Positions 25,076-35,181 of a stretch of 64,000 bases of DNA are shown piece by piece. Position 1 is the first letter of the stretch, and each line of letters begins with the position of its first letter. The stretch spans positions 62,001 to 126,000 of the forward strand of contig QFQD01000006.1 of the NCBI GenBank assembly GCA_003241485.1. The letters run 5' to 3'. Position numbers and translations under genes: made by a program. The stretch comes from Ancylobacter novellus (lineage in GTDB: Bacteria; Pseudomonadota; Alphaproteobacteria; Rhizobiales; Xanthobacteraceae). The notes beneath the pieces were generated by a model. It ran no database searches, was not told the DNA's origin, and was given only the letters and a program-made list of their open reading frames with translations.

Positions 25076-26311
25076 TCAGAAGAACGCCTGATGCCCGGTG
25101 ATCGCGCGGCCGAGGATCAGCGCGTGGATGTCGTGCGTGCCCTCATAGGTGTTCACCGTCTCCAGGTTCACCATGTGGCGCATGACCGGATATTCCGACG
25201 AGATGCCGTTGCCGCCGTGCATGTCGCGCGCGAGGCGGGCAATGTCCAACGCCTTGCCGCAATTGTTGCGCTTCAGCATGGAGATGGCCTCGACCGGCAG
25301 TTCGCCCGCATCGAACAGCCGCCCGACACGCAGGGCGAGCTGCAGCCCGAGCGTGATCTCGGTTTCCATGTCGGCGAGCTTCTTCTGGATCAGCTGGTTC
25401 GCCGCCAGCGGCTTGCCGAACTGCTTGCGGTCCAGCGTGTAGCTGCGCGCCGCCGCGAAACAGGCTTCGGCCGCGCCCATCGTGCCCCAGCCAATGCCGT
25501 AGCGGGCGCGATTGAGGCAGCCGAACGGGCCCTTGAGCCCCGCCACGTCCAGGAGGTTCTCCTCGGGGATCTCCACGCCGTCCAGCACGATCTCGCCGGT
25601 GATGGAGGCGCGCAGCGAGAGCTTGCCCTCGATCTTCGGCGTGCTGAAACCCTTCATTCCGCGCTCGACCAGGAAGCCGCGGATTTCGTTGTCATGCGCG
25701 GCGGACTTGCCCCACACCACCGCGACATCGGCGATGGGCGAATTGGTGATCCACATCTTGGTGCCGGTCAGGCGATAGCCGCCGTCGATCTTCTCCGCGC
25801 GGGTGCGCATGCCGGCGGGGTCGGAGCCGGCATCGGGCTCGGTCAGGCCGAAGCAGCCGATCCACTCGCCGGTGGCGAGCTTGGGCAGGAACTTTCGCTT
25901 CTGGGCTTCGGTGCCATAGGCGTTGATCGGGTGCATCACCAGCGAGGACTGCACGCTCATCGCCGAGCGGTAACCGGAATCGACCCGCTCCACCTCGCGG
26001 GCGACCAGCCCATACGAGACATAGCCGAGGCCGGCGCCGCCGAACTCCTCGGGAATGGTCGGGCCGAGCAGTCCCAGCTCGCCCATCTCGCTCATGATCT
26101 CGCGGTCGAAGCGTTCATCGACATAGGCGGAGACGATGCGCGGCAGCAGCTTTTCCTGTGCATAATCACGCGCGGTGTCGCGTACCAGTCGTTCCTCTTC
26201 CGTCAGCTGTCCGTCGAGATCGAGAGGATCTGCCCAATCGAAGTCGACGCGCTTCGCGGATGCGACGGAGTGGGAAGCGGCGGCGGAAGCGGAGGACGGC
26301 GCGGCACTCAT
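25076..26311 (-). CDS. Glutaryl-CoA dehydrogenase
   Basis: The 411-residue flavoenzyme oxidatively decarboxylates glutaryl-CoA to crotonyl-CoA in lysine, hydroxylysine and tryptophan breakdown. The acyl-CoA dehydrogenase fold is complete, with WIGCFGLTEPDAGSDP and TKMWITNSPIADVAVVW in the middle domain. The catalytic base Glu390 lies in NTYEGTHDIHALILGRAI, and the RSAMSVQSSLVMHPI block contains the arginine typical of the glutaryl-specific subfamily. AGGAGAAA precedes the ATG at 26311. The gene diverges from the peptide ABC operon with 270 bp between starts. Another acyl-CoA dehydrogenase subfamily is possible but less likely. Confidence 0.9.
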   Translation of the reverse strand: MSAAPSSASAAASHSVASAKRVDFDWADPLDLDGQLTEEERLVRDTARDYAQEKLLPRIVSAYVDERFDREIMSEMGELGLLGPTIPEEFGGAGLGYVSYGLVAREVERVDSGYRSAMSVQSSLVMHPINAYGTEAQKRKFLPKLATGEWIGCFGLTEPDAGSDPAGMRTRAEKIDGGYRLTGTKMWITNSPIADVAVVWGKSAAHDNEIRGFLVERGMKGFSTPKIEGKLSLRASITGEIVLDGVEIPEENLLDVAGLKGPFGCLNRARYGIGWGTMGAAEACFAAARSYTLDRKQFGKPLAANQLIQKKLADMETEITLGLQLALRVGRLFDAGELPVEAISMLKRNNCGKALDIARLARDMHGGNGISSEYPVMRHMVNLETVNTYEGTHDIHALILGRAITGHQAFF

Positions 26312-26581
26312 TTCATCGTTTCTCCTGGCCTTTCACCGACCCGGGCAGATCGGCTGCTTGCTCTTACAACTTCGCACGCCCGTGTGCACGCGGCGCCTGC
26401 CGTAAAGAACGTGTCGGCAACGCCGGAACGGTGCCGCATTAGCCCTTCGTCTAAGTACAGGGCGAGATTGCGCAATCCTCATACACATGCTTGAGTAGCT
26501 CAGGGGCGACGGTGAGGAAACAATAGGCCAGCCTGCGTATTAGGCATGCCAGCATCGTGCGCCTACGAGAGGGGATCTCAT

Positions 26582-28073
26582 ATGTCATCCATCAAGACCA
26601 AAGCGGTCATCGCGGCCGCGATGCTTACCGTGCTTTCCGCGCCCGCCTTCGCTGCCAAGACGCTTGTGTACTGCTCGGAAGGCAGCCCGGAAAATTTCAC
26701 CCCGGCGCTCAACACCACCGGCACCAGCTTCGATGCCGCCCGCCCTGTGTACAATCAGCTCGTCGAGTTTGAGCGCGGCTCCACCAAGGTGGTGCCTGGC
26801 CTCGCCGAGAGCTGGACGGTCAGCCCCGACGGCAAGGAGATCACCTTCAAGCTGCGCAAGGGCGTGAAGTTTCACTCCGGCGTCAACGGTTTCACCCCGA
26901 CGCGCGACTTCAACGCCGACGACGTGATTTTCTCGTTCGAGCGCATGTGGAAGCCCGAGAATCCGTACCACAAGGTCACGGGCGGCGCTTACGACTACTT
27001 CAACGACATGAGCATGCCCGAGCTGCTCAAGTCGATCGACAAGGTCGACGACTACACGGTGAAGTTCGTGCTCACCGAGCCGAACTCGCCGATGCTGGCG
27101 AACCTTGCCATGGACTTCGCCACCATCCAGTCCAAGGAATATGCCGACGCCCGTTCTCCTTCGTGAACTACCAGAAGGACGCGGTCATCCGCTACAAGGC
27201 CAACCCGGCCTATTTCGCCGGCAAGTCGCCGCTCGACAACCTGGTCTTCGCCATCACGCCCGACGCGACCGCGCGCTACGCCAAGCTGAAAAAGGGCGAG
27301 TGCCATGTGATGATCGCGCCGAACCCGGCCGACATCGCCGGCCTGAACTCTCGTTCAACACGCAGAAGCCGCCCTTCGACAAGAAGGAAGTGCGCCAGGC
27401 GTTCAACATGGCGATCGACAAGGCCGCCATCATAAAGGACGTCTACCAGGGCGCCGGTCAGGCCGCGATCAACCCGATCCCGCCGACCATCTGGTCCTAT
27501 AACAAGGACATCAAGGACTATCCGTTCGATCCGGCCAAGGCCAAGGAGATGCTGGCGGCGGCGGGCGTGAAGACCCCGCTCGAGATCGACCTGTGGTGGA
27601 TGCCTGTGCAGCGCCCCTACAACCCGAACGCCAAGCGCATCGCCGAAATGATGCAGTCGGACCTCGCCAAGATCGGCGTCAATGCCAAGCTCGTCTCCTA
27701 TGAGTGGGGCGAGTACCGCAAGCGTCTCCAGCAGGGCGAGCACATGACCGGCCAGCTCGGCTGGACCGGCGACAATGGCGATCCGGACAACTTCTTCTTC
27801 CTGCTCGGCTGCGCTGCCGCCCGTCCCGGCGGTCAGAACCTGTCCAAGTGGTGCAACAAGGAGTTCGACGACCTGATCACCAAGGCGAAGACCATTCCGG
27901 ACGTGGCCGAGCGCACCAAGCTCTATGAGCAGGCGCAGGTCATCGTGAAGGAAGAGGCTCCCTGGTTCACCATCGCCCACTCGGTGGTTTACGAGCCGAC
28001 CCGCAAGGAAGTGGTGGACTACAAGGTCAGCCCGCTCGGCCGCCACGACTTCTATGGCGTCGACCTGAAGTGA
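26582..28073 (+). pseudogene. Dipeptide-type ABC substrate-binding protein gene with two internal lesions
   Basis: The gene starts with a good signal peptide (SIKTKAVIAAAMLTVLSAPAFAA) and reads as a DppA-like peptide-binding protein, but in three frames. The first frame runs from 26582 to a premature stop at 27166. Similarity jumps to the next frame at about 27154 (FSFVNYQKDAV) and to a third at about 27351 (SFNTQKPPFDKKEVRQAF), which reaches the natural end at 28073. Compared with DppA from memory, roughly 20 residues are missing at each junction, including the expected GTGPF and PGLNVGYL segments, and each loss shifts the frame. The remainder (VQRPYNPNAKRIAEMM, GWTGDNGDPDNFF) is intact. This is either a recent pseudogene or an assembly error; the downstream transporter genes are intact. 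Confidence 0.85.
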
Positions 28074-28136
28074 CCTGACGCCGGCGCGGGGGGCTGGAGC
28101 GCCCCGCCGGCGCCGTGCATACTCGAAACAGCCGCC

Positions 28137-28187
28137 AAGCCGCCGCCTTTACAAGGGCGGCGGCTTGTGCCGCAGGAAAAGCGGCAC
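28137..28187 (+). other. Tandem stem-loops between the binding-protein gene and dppB
   Basis: AAGCCGCCGCC (28137-28147) pairs perfectly with GGCGGCGGCTT (28156-28166) across an 8-nt loop. Directly after it, GTGCCGC (28167-28173) pairs with GCGGCAC (28181-28187) across 7 nt. A third, less regular GC-rich hairpin precedes them at about 28079-28113. There is no U-tract. Structures in this position commonly protect the upstream binding-protein mRNA and lower expression of downstream permease genes. Confidence 0.65.
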
Positions 28188-28293
28188 AGGCCGCGTCCCT
28201 TGAGACGCCGTTTTCTCCCCGCCCTGGACGCACCGACGCGTCCTCGCGTTCGTCGCGACGCCCGAGGCGGGACCTTTAGAGCCCGGGATATCA

Positions 28294-29307
28294 ATGTTCC
28301 GATTTTTCCTTCGCCGCGTCGCGCTGACGCTGCCGACTTTCGTGGCGTTGATGTTCGTCACTTTCGTCGCCGTGCGCCTCGTCCCCGGTGACCCGATCGA
28401 GGCCCGCACCGGCGAGCGCGGCATCGCGCCCGAGCGCCTCGCCCAGCTGCGCCACGAACTCGGCCTCGACCAGCCGGTGTGGGAGCAGTTCCTGCACTAC
28501 GCCAACGGCCTGATCCATGGCGATTTCGGCGTGTCCATCGTCACCAAGACCCCGGTGCTGCAGGAATTCGCCATCCTGTTCCCGGCGACGCTGGAACTCG
28601 CCTTCTGCGCGCTGGTCTTCGCCGTCGTGCTCGGCATTCCCGCCGGCGTGCTCGCGGCGGTCAAGCGCGGCAGCTTCTTCGATCATTCCGTGATGACGGT
28701 CGCGCTCGCCGGCTACTCCATGCCGATCTTCTGGTGGGGTCTGCTGCTGATCATGTTCATGTCGGAATATCTGGGGCTCACCCCGGTTTCCGGCCGCATG
28801 GATCTCATCAATTACTATTTCGAGCCCGTCACCGGCTTCATGCTGATCGACAGCCTGCTGTCGGACCAGGAAGGCGCGTTCGGCGCGGCGGTGTCCCACC
28901 TTATCCTGCCCTCAATCGTGCTGGGCACCATCCCGCTCGCGGTGATCGCGCGCATGACGCGCTCCTCGATGCTGGAAGTGCTGGGCGAGGATTATGTGCG
29001 CACCGCCCGCGCCAAGGGCCTGTCGCCGCTGCGCGTGGTCGGCCTGCATGCGCTGCGCAACGCGCTGATCCCGGTGGTCACCGTCATCGGCCTGCAGACC
29101 GGCACGCTGCTCGCCGGCGCGGTGCTGACCGAAACCATCTTCGCCTGGCCCGGCGTCGGCAAGTGGCTGATCGAGTCAATCTCGCGCCGCGACTATCCTG
29201 CGCTGCAGGGCGGCATCATGCTGATCTCGGGCATCGTCATTCTGGTCAATCTCATTGTCGACCTGCTCTACGTCGCCATCAATCCGAGGATTCGCAATGG
29301 CGGATAA
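28294..29307 (+). CDS. dppB: Dipeptide-type ABC transporter permease, DppB-like
   Basis: The 337-residue inner-membrane protein starts MFRFFLRRVALTLPTFVALM, the classic DppB/OppB first helix, followed by a long periplasmic loop (PGDPIEARTGERGIAPERL). The cytoplasmic EAA loop is present as VLGEDYVRTARAKGLSPLRVVGLHALRNALIP near residues 228-260, which contacts the ATPases. Six helices are visible. It overlaps the next gene by 11 bp. The substrate is probably di- or oligopeptides, judged from the binding-protein remnants. Confidence 0.93.
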   Translation: MFRFFLRRVALTLPTFVALMFVTFVAVRLVPGDPIEARTGERGIAPERLAQLRHELGLDQPVWEQFLHYANGLIHGDFGVSIVTKTPVLQEFAILFPATLELAFCALVFAVVLGIPAGVLAAVKRGSFFDHSVMTVALAGYSMPIFWWGLLLIMFMSEYLGLTPVSGRMDLINYYFEPVTGFMLIDSLLSDQEGAFGAAVSHLILPSIVLGTIPLAVIARMTRSSMLEVLGEDYVRTARAKGLSPLRVVGLHALRNALIPVVTVIGLQTGTLLAGAVLTETIFAWPGVGKWLIESISRRDYPALQGGIMLISGIVILVNLIVDLLYVAINPRIRNGG

Positions 29308-30220
29308 TCAGGTCCTCGACACCACGCCGGCCACGTCGCTGATCGAGACGGTGCCGCCGGAAGTCTCGCCGCTGAAGGCGTTCTGGTCCGCCTTCTCCGA
29401 GAATCGCGGCGCCGTGGCCGGCCTCATGGTGGTGATCTTCATCGCCCTGCTCGCCATCTTCGCGCCCTTCGTCGCGCCCCATTCGCCGATCGAGCAGTTC
29501 CGCCAGAGCGTGCTGCTGCCGCCGGTGTGGGCGGGCGGCAACTGGAGCTTTCCGTTCGGTACCGACGCGGTCGGCCGCGACGTGCTCTCGCGCCTGATCT
29601 ATGGCGCACGCATCTCGCTCGGCATCGGCCTGTCGGTGATGCTGGTGTCCGTCGTCATCGGCATCGTGCTCGGCCTCGCCAGCGCCTTCATGCGCGGCAT
29701 CGTCGAGGTGGTGGTGATGCGCATCATGGACCTCGTGGTGGCGATCCCGAGCCTGGTGCTCGCCATCCTCGTGGTCGCGGTGCTCGGCCCGAGCCTCACC
29801 AACACCATCGTCGCCGTGACCGTGGTCTATCTGCCGCGCTATGTCCGCCTCGTGCGGGCCGCCGCCATGGCGGAGCTGTCGAAGGAATATGTCATCGCCG
29901 CGCAGGTCGCCGGCGTCGGCAAGCTGCGGCTGATGTTCGTCACTGTGCTGCCGAACTGCCTCGCCCCGCTCATCGTGCAGGCCGCGCTCGGCATTTCCGA
30001 CGCGATCCTGGAAGCGGCGGCGCTCGGCTTCCTCGGCCTAGGCGCACAGCCGCCGACGCCGGAATGGGGTGCCATGCTGGCCGACAGCCGCGAATTCATC
30101 CGCTCGGCGCCCTGGATCGTCACGCTGCCGGGCCTTGCCATCCTCGCCACCGTCGTCGCCATCAACCTGATGGGTGACGGCCTGCGCGACGCGCTCGACC
30201 CCAAGCTGAGGAGGAGCTGA
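29297..30220 (+). CDS. dppC: Dipeptide-type ABC transporter permease, DppC-like
   Basis: The 307-residue protein has the DppC arrangement: a soluble N-terminal tail, the OppC_N helix region (RGAVAGLMVVIFIALLAIF), the conserved FPFGTDAVGRDVLSRLIYGAR block, and the EAA loop ELSKEYVIAAQVAGVGKLRLMF. It pairs with DppB to form the membrane channel. The ATG at 29297 lies inside the end of dppB, so translation is coupled. Four bases separate it from the first ATPase gene. Confidence 0.93.
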   Translation: MADNQVLDTTPATSLIETVPPEVSPLKAFWSAFSENRGAVAGLMVVIFIALLAIFAPFVAPHSPIEQFRQSVLLPPVWAGGNWSFPFGTDAVGRDVLSRLIYGARISLGIGLSVMLVSVVIGIVLGLASAFMRGIVEVVVMRIMDLVVAIPSLVLAILVVAVLGPSLTNTIVAVTVVYLPRYVRLVRAAAMAELSKEYVIAAQVAGVGKLRLMFVTVLPNCLAPLIVQAALGISDAILEAAALGFLGLGAQPPTPEWGAMLADSREFIRSAPWIVTLPGLAILATVVAINLMGDGLRDALDPKLRRS

Positions 30221-30223
30221 GCC

Positions 30224-31218
30224 ATGGCCGCCAATCCCCTGCTCTCCATCCGCAACCTCTGCGTCACCTTCGCGACCGGCCGCGGGCCGTTCAAGGCGGT
30301 CGACGGCATCAATCTCGACGTGGATGCGGGCGAACTGGTCGCCATCGTCGGCGAATCCGGTTCGGGCAAGTCGGTCGCCATGCTCGCCGTGATGGGGCTT
30401 TTGCCCTGGACCGCCAAGGTGACGGCCGACCGCCTCGTCTTCGACGGGCATGACATGCTGGCGCTCTCGGCGCGCGAGCGGCGCCAGTTCATCGGGCGCG
30501 ACCTCGCCATGATCTTCCAGGAGCCGATGTCGAGCCTCAACCCGTGCTTCACGGTCGGCTTCCAGATCCGCGAGGCGATGAAGACGCATCTCGACCTCGA
30601 CCGTGCCGGCCGGCAGGCCCGCGCCATCGAGCTTCTGGAGCTTGTCGGCATTCCCGAGCCGGAGCGCCGGCTCAAGGCTTTCCCGCACCAGCTCTCCGGC
30701 GGCATGAGCCAGCGCGTGATGATCGCCATGGCGCTCGCCTGCAAGCCCAAGCTCATCATCGCCGACGAGCCGACCACCGCGCTCGATGTCACCATCCAGG
30801 CGCAGATCCTCGACCTTCTGCTGCGCCTGCAGAAGGACAGCGGCGTCGGCCTCGTGCTCATCACCCATGACATGGGCGTGGTGGCGGAAACCTCGCAGCG
30901 CGTCTGCGTGCAGTATGCCGGCCAGCAGATCGAGATGCAGTCGACGCGCGGCCTGTTCCGCGATCCGCACCACCCCTACACCCACGCGCTGCTGGCGGCG
31001 CTGCCGGAGCGGGCGCATGGCCGCATCCTGCCCTCCATTCCTGGCGTCGTGCCGGGGCTGGCGGACCGGCCCAAGGGCTGCCTGTTCTCGCCGCGCTGCC
31101 GCTTCGCCACCGATCTCTGCCGCAACGTGCCGCCGCCCCGCGCCGGCGCGGAACTCGGCCTCGCGCTCTGCCACACCCCGCTCATTGACGGCGTGCCGCA
31201 GGGCAGGGAAATCGCCGC

Positions 31219-31222
<4 letters not shown>
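30224..31222 (+). CDS. dppD: Dipeptide-type ABC transporter ATP-binding protein, DppD-like
   Basis: The 332-residue ATPase shows Walker A GESGSGKS (about residues 44-51), the signature LSGGMSQRVMIAMAL, Walker B LIIADEPTTALD and the switch histidine in LITHDMG. The C-terminal oligopeptide/dipeptide extension (DRPKGCLFSPRCRFATDLC, with paired cysteines) is present and in related transporters can bind an iron-sulfur cluster. It overlaps the next ATPase gene by ATGA. Confidence 0.93.
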
Positions 31223-32211
<989 letters not shown>

Positions 32212-32302
32212 GCGCCACCTTCGGCCGCTGCCGGGTCCGTCATGGACGCGTGGCCCGCGTCGCCCTAACTCTTCTGCGTGGAATTCGCGGAGGAGTCGGG
32301 CC

Positions 32303-32692
32303 ATGGAACGTTTCACCGGCGGCTGCCAGTGCGGCGATGTGCGGATCGTGGCGACCGGGCAACCCTACCGCGTCGGCCTGTGCCACTGCCTCGACTGCCG
32401 CAAGCATCACGGGGCGCTGTTCCACGCCTCGGCGATCTTCCCGCAGGACGCCGTGTCGATCGAGGGCGAGACGCGCGATTATGCCGGGCGGTTCTTCTGC
32501 CCGCGCTGCGGCTCGTCGGTCTTTGCGCGCACGGGCGACGAGGTCGAGGTAAACCTCGGCTCGCTGGACGCTCCGAACCAGCTTACCCCGACCTATGAGA
32601 GCTGGATGATCCGGCGCGAATCCTGGCTGCCCCCCTTCCCTCTGGCCCGCCATTATGAACGCGACCGGGAAGCGACCGGCCGCTCCGAATAG
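32303..32692 (+). CDS. GFA-family (glutathione-dependent formaldehyde-activating fold) protein
   Basis: The 129-residue protein has the GFA/CENP-V zinc-binding pattern: GGCQCGDVRI near residues 6-15, CHCLDCRKHHGALFHA near 33-48 and FCPRCGSSVFAR near 73-84. These cysteines bind two zinc ions and may hold glutathione. Despite the family name, few members handle formaldehyde in vivo, so a link with the C1 genes later in the window should not be assumed. GGAGGAG-like sequence precedes the start. The gene is convergent with tonB. Confidence 0.87.
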   Translation: MERFTGGCQCGDVRIVATGQPYRVGLCHCLDCRKHHGALFHASAIFPQDAVSIEGETRDYAGRFFCPRCGSSVFARTGDEVEVNLGSLDAPNQLTPTYESWMIRRESWLPPFPLARHYERDREATGRSE

Positions 32693-32706
32693 GCGGCCGG
32701 GCGCCC

Positions 32707-33576
32707 TCACCGCCGGGTGAAGTCCACCGGCACGGTGAAGGAGATCGTCCCCCCTGCCACTTCCGGCGGAGGCGGCGGCACCGGCGAGGCACGCCGCACC
32801 ATCGCCACGGCTTCGCTGTCAAAGGTCGGATTGCCCGAACTCGCCGCCAGACTGGCACGAAGCACCCGGCCCGAACGGTCGATCACGAACGCCACGCGCG
32901 CGCGCCCGCTGCCGGTCTCGCCGGCGGGAAAATGCTTTTGGCGGTTGAGATGCGCCATCAGCCGCGAGCGCCAGTTCGCCGGCGCCCGGCTGCTGGAGGA
33001 AGAGGCGCCCGCGCTCGGCGCCGCCACGCGCTCCGCCGGCGCCGCATCCAGCGCGGGGGCGGCGGAGGTGCGTGGCGCCGGCGGCTTCTCGCTCTTCTCG
33101 CGCTCCTTCGGCTTGGGCGTCGGCTTGGGGCGCTCCTTTGGCGGATCCGGCTTTTTCTCCGGCGGCGTCAGCTCGGCGGAAAGCGGCGGCGGCGGGGGCA
33201 GCGGCACCTCGATGTCCGGCGCCGGGCTCTCGCTCACCTGCGGCACCGGCTCCCGCTCGGGCTCCGGCTCGGGCGGCGGCACATCCTCGGCTTTCGCGAG
33301 CGGATCGGGCGGCACCTCTTCCTCAATCTCCTCCGGCGCTTCCATCATCTGCGGACCGGGCGGCACCTCGCTCGGCGCGGCCTCGGGGGCCACCGGCAAT
33401 TCGGCCAGCTCGATCATGATCGCCGCCGGCTCGTCCGCCGCCACCATGGGCGGATCGGACATGATGTAGCCGAGCGCCGCGCCATGCGCGGCGAGGACGA
33501 GCACGGCGCAGCCGACCCAGGCGGCGGTCTCCACCGCGCGCTGGCGCCGGCTCCCTTTCAGGAGCATCAGGCTCAT
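32707..33576 (-). CDS. tonB: TonB-family energy transducer
   Basis: The 289-residue protein has one N-terminal transmembrane helix (about residues 19-40, AAWVGCAVLVLAAHGAALGY), a long Pro/Glu/Lys-rich periplasmic spacer (about 60-190) and a C-terminal TonB domain (WRSRLMAHLNRQKHFPAGE, then ARVAFVIDRSGRVLRAS). It couples the proton gradient, through ExbBD, to outer-membrane receptors for iron chelates or cobalamin. It overlaps exbD by ATGA. No receptor gene is adjacent. Confidence 0.9.
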   Translation of the reverse strand: MSLMLLKGSRRQRAVETAAWVGCAVLVLAAHGAALGYIMSDPPMVAADEPAAIMIELAELPVAPEAAPSEVPPGPQMMEAPEEIEEEVPPDPLAKAEDVPPPEPEPEREPVPQVSESPAPDIEVPLPPPPPLSAELTPPEKKPDPPKERPKPTPKPKEREKSEKPPAPRTSAAPALDAAPAERVAAPSAGASSSSSRAPANWRSRLMAHLNRQKHFPAGETGSGRARVAFVIDRSGRVLRASLAASSGNPTFDSEAVAMVRRASPVPPPPPEVAGGTISFTVPVDFTRR

Positions 33577-34025
33577 GGAGCCGCGGATCCCGCCGCCGCC
33601 GGCGGGCCGGTGAGTTCCAGCCCGACCAGCGCGATCTTGAGATAGCCGGCAGCGCGCAGCAGGTTCATCACCTCCATCAGATCGCCATAGGCGACCGTCT
33701 TGTCGGCGCGCAGGAAGATGCGGGTTTCCCGTTTGGTCTCCGTCGCCTGGTCCAGCGTGGCACCGAGCGCCTCGCGCGCCACGTCCTCATTGCCGAGCGC
33801 GAGGCCGAGATCGCCCTTCACCGTGAGATAGACCGGCTTGTCGGGACGCGGCTGCACGGCCGCGTTGGAGGCCGGCAGGTCGACCGCGACATCCACCGTC
33901 GAGAGCGGCGCCGCGACCATGAAGATAATCAGCAGCACGAGGATCACGTCGATGAACGGGGTGACGTTGATCTCGTGATTCTCGGCCAGCTCGTCGCTGT
34001 CCAAACTCTGCAGCTTCGCGGCCAT
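33573..34025 (-). CDS. exbD: Biopolymer transport protein ExbD
   Basis: The 150-residue protein has the typical ExbD start: a short cytoplasmic tail, then EINVTPFIDVILVLLIIFMV at about residues 18-37, with the conserved membrane aspartate (Asp26 region) that carries protons, and a periplasmic domain (KPVYLTVKGDLGLALG). The ATG at 34025 gives the normal ExbD length. The gene sits 5 bp after exbB and overlaps tonB, forming one operon. Confidence 0.93.
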   Translation of the reverse strand: MAAKLQSLDSDELAENHEINVTPFIDVILVLLIIFMVAAPLSTVDVAVDLPASNAAVQPRPDKPVYLTVKGDLGLALGNEDVAREALGATLDQATETKRETRIFLRADKTVAYGDLMEVMNLLRAAGYLKIALVGLELTGPPAAAGSAAP

Positions 34026-34030
34026 GGCCC

Positions 34031-34981
34031 CTACTCCGCGGCGGCCCGCAGGCGGGCGGCAGCCACGCCATGGCTGTGCGGCACGCCGCGCCGGGCGGCC
34101 ATGTCGCGCCGGTCGAGATCGCGCGAGAGCAGGCGCAGCACTTCGGCGGCGGCATCGCCCATCAGCACCCGATAGCCCGACACCAGCCGGGTGAAGTGGT
34201 TGTAGATGACCACGGCAGGAATGGCGGCGACGAGGCCGATGGCGGTGGCCAGCAGCGCTTCGGCGATGCCCGGCGCGACGACGGCGAGATTGGTGGTCTG
34301 CGCCTTCGAGATGCCGATGAACGAGTTCATGATGCCCCACACCGTGCCGAACAGGCCGACAAAGGGGGCGGTGGCGCCGATGGTGGCGAGTAGGCCCGTG
34401 CCGCGGGTGATGGCACGCCCCGCCGCCACCTCGATGCGCCCGAGCGAGATCGACACGCGCTCCTTGATACCCTCGGCCGGCAGATCGCCGGAGCGCTTCA
34501 ATTCGAGATCGGTCGCCTTGAGCATGGCGCCGGCCGGGCCCGCCGCCGCCACGCCGCGCGCCTCATCCAGCGAGGCGCTGGCGAGATAGCCCTTCAGCGC
34601 GCGCCTCAGCCGCCCCTTCGCCACGAGAAGTTCGAGCGATTTCGCGAGCCACACCGTCCAGGTGACCACCGAAGCCAGGGCGAGGCCGATCATCACGCCC
34701 TTCACCACCCAGTCCGCCGCCATGAACATGCCCCAGGGCGACAGGTCGTGCGGCAGCTGCGCGGCGGGGGCCGGCGTTGTTCCGGGCGTTATGGCAGTGT
34801 CTTCCGTGGTGTCGATCGCGCCGGGCAGCACCGGGCCCGGTGCCGACTGGCCGATGGGCGCGGCAGGCGCCTGCGCCAGCGCTGGAACCCAGCCCGGCAG
34901 CAGCGAGACGCCGGCGATAATCAACGCCACCAGCGCATTGAAGCGCGCGCGAGAGGCAGCAGTCCTGCAACGTGTCTGCAT
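34031..34981 (-). CDS. exbB: TonB-system energizer ExbB, long form
   Basis: The 316-residue protein has a signal peptide (FNALVALIIAGVSLLPGWVPALAQA), a Pro/Ala-rich periplasmic extension and then the MotA/TolQ/ExbB proton channel domain, with GLLATIGATAPFVGLFGTVWGIMNSF near residues 195-220 and AEALLATAIGLVAAIPAVVIYNHF near 240-265. The N-terminal extension is usual for alphaproteobacterial ExbB. It is the first gene of exbB-exbD-tonB, preceded by a 200-bp gap that includes an AT-rich stretch likely to hold the promoter. Confidence 0.93.
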   Translation of the reverse strand: MQTRCRTAASRARFNALVALIIAGVSLLPGWVPALAQAPAAPIGQSAPGPVLPGAIDTTEDTAITPGTTPAPAAQLPHDLSPWGMFMAADWVVKGVMIGLALASVVTWTVWLAKSLELLVAKGRLRRALKGYLASASLDEARGVAAAGPAGAMLKATDLELKRSGDLPAEGIKERVSISLGRIEVAAGRAITRGTGLLATIGATAPFVGLFGTVWGIMNSFIGISKAQTTNLAVVAPGIAEALLATAIGLVAAIPAVVIYNHFTRLVSGYRVLMGDAAAEVLRLLSRDLDRRDMAARRGVPHSHGVAAARLRAAAE

Positions 34982-35181
34982 GGCGGCAATCCGATCTTCG
35001 GTCGGCCGCCCCGCTCCAGGCGTGGATACGCAAACATGGAGGCGGGCCGGTCCTGTCCGTTACCGGCCTGCATAAACCTCAAAACACGAGATAGACAACA
35101 TGAAAAAGCTTTACACCCTCAATGTATAACGCTTCAAAACAGCGCTCACGAAGATGAAATACAGTTTTTCATTATTCCAAA
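34982..35181. other. AT-rich intergenic stretch upstream of exbB
   Basis: From about 35077 to 35190 the sequence is far richer in A and T than its surroundings. It separates the exbB start from the end of the FAD-linked dehydrogenase, both on the minus strand. The exbB promoter and an iron-responsive site would be expected here, but I find no convincing Fur, Irr or RirA box. Runs such as TGAAA-N7-TTTCA near 35154-35170 are too weak to name. Confidence 0.4.

Noticed and set aside
27105..28073. Separate gene for a short peptide-binding protein
   Set aside because: It begins without a signal peptide in the middle of a conserved domain; it is the third-frame end of the damaged gene that starts at 26582.
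32303..32692. Role of the GFA-family protein in formaldehyde detoxification
   Set aside because: The family name suggests it, but most members with this pattern are not formaldehyde enzymes, and the gene is not linked to glutathione or C1 genes.
35100..35129. Nine-codon ORF reading MKKLYTLNV
   Set aside because: It has a leader-peptide look, but the next gene on that strand is over 1.6 kb away, there is no attenuator, and the AT-rich sequence makes such ORFs likely by chance.
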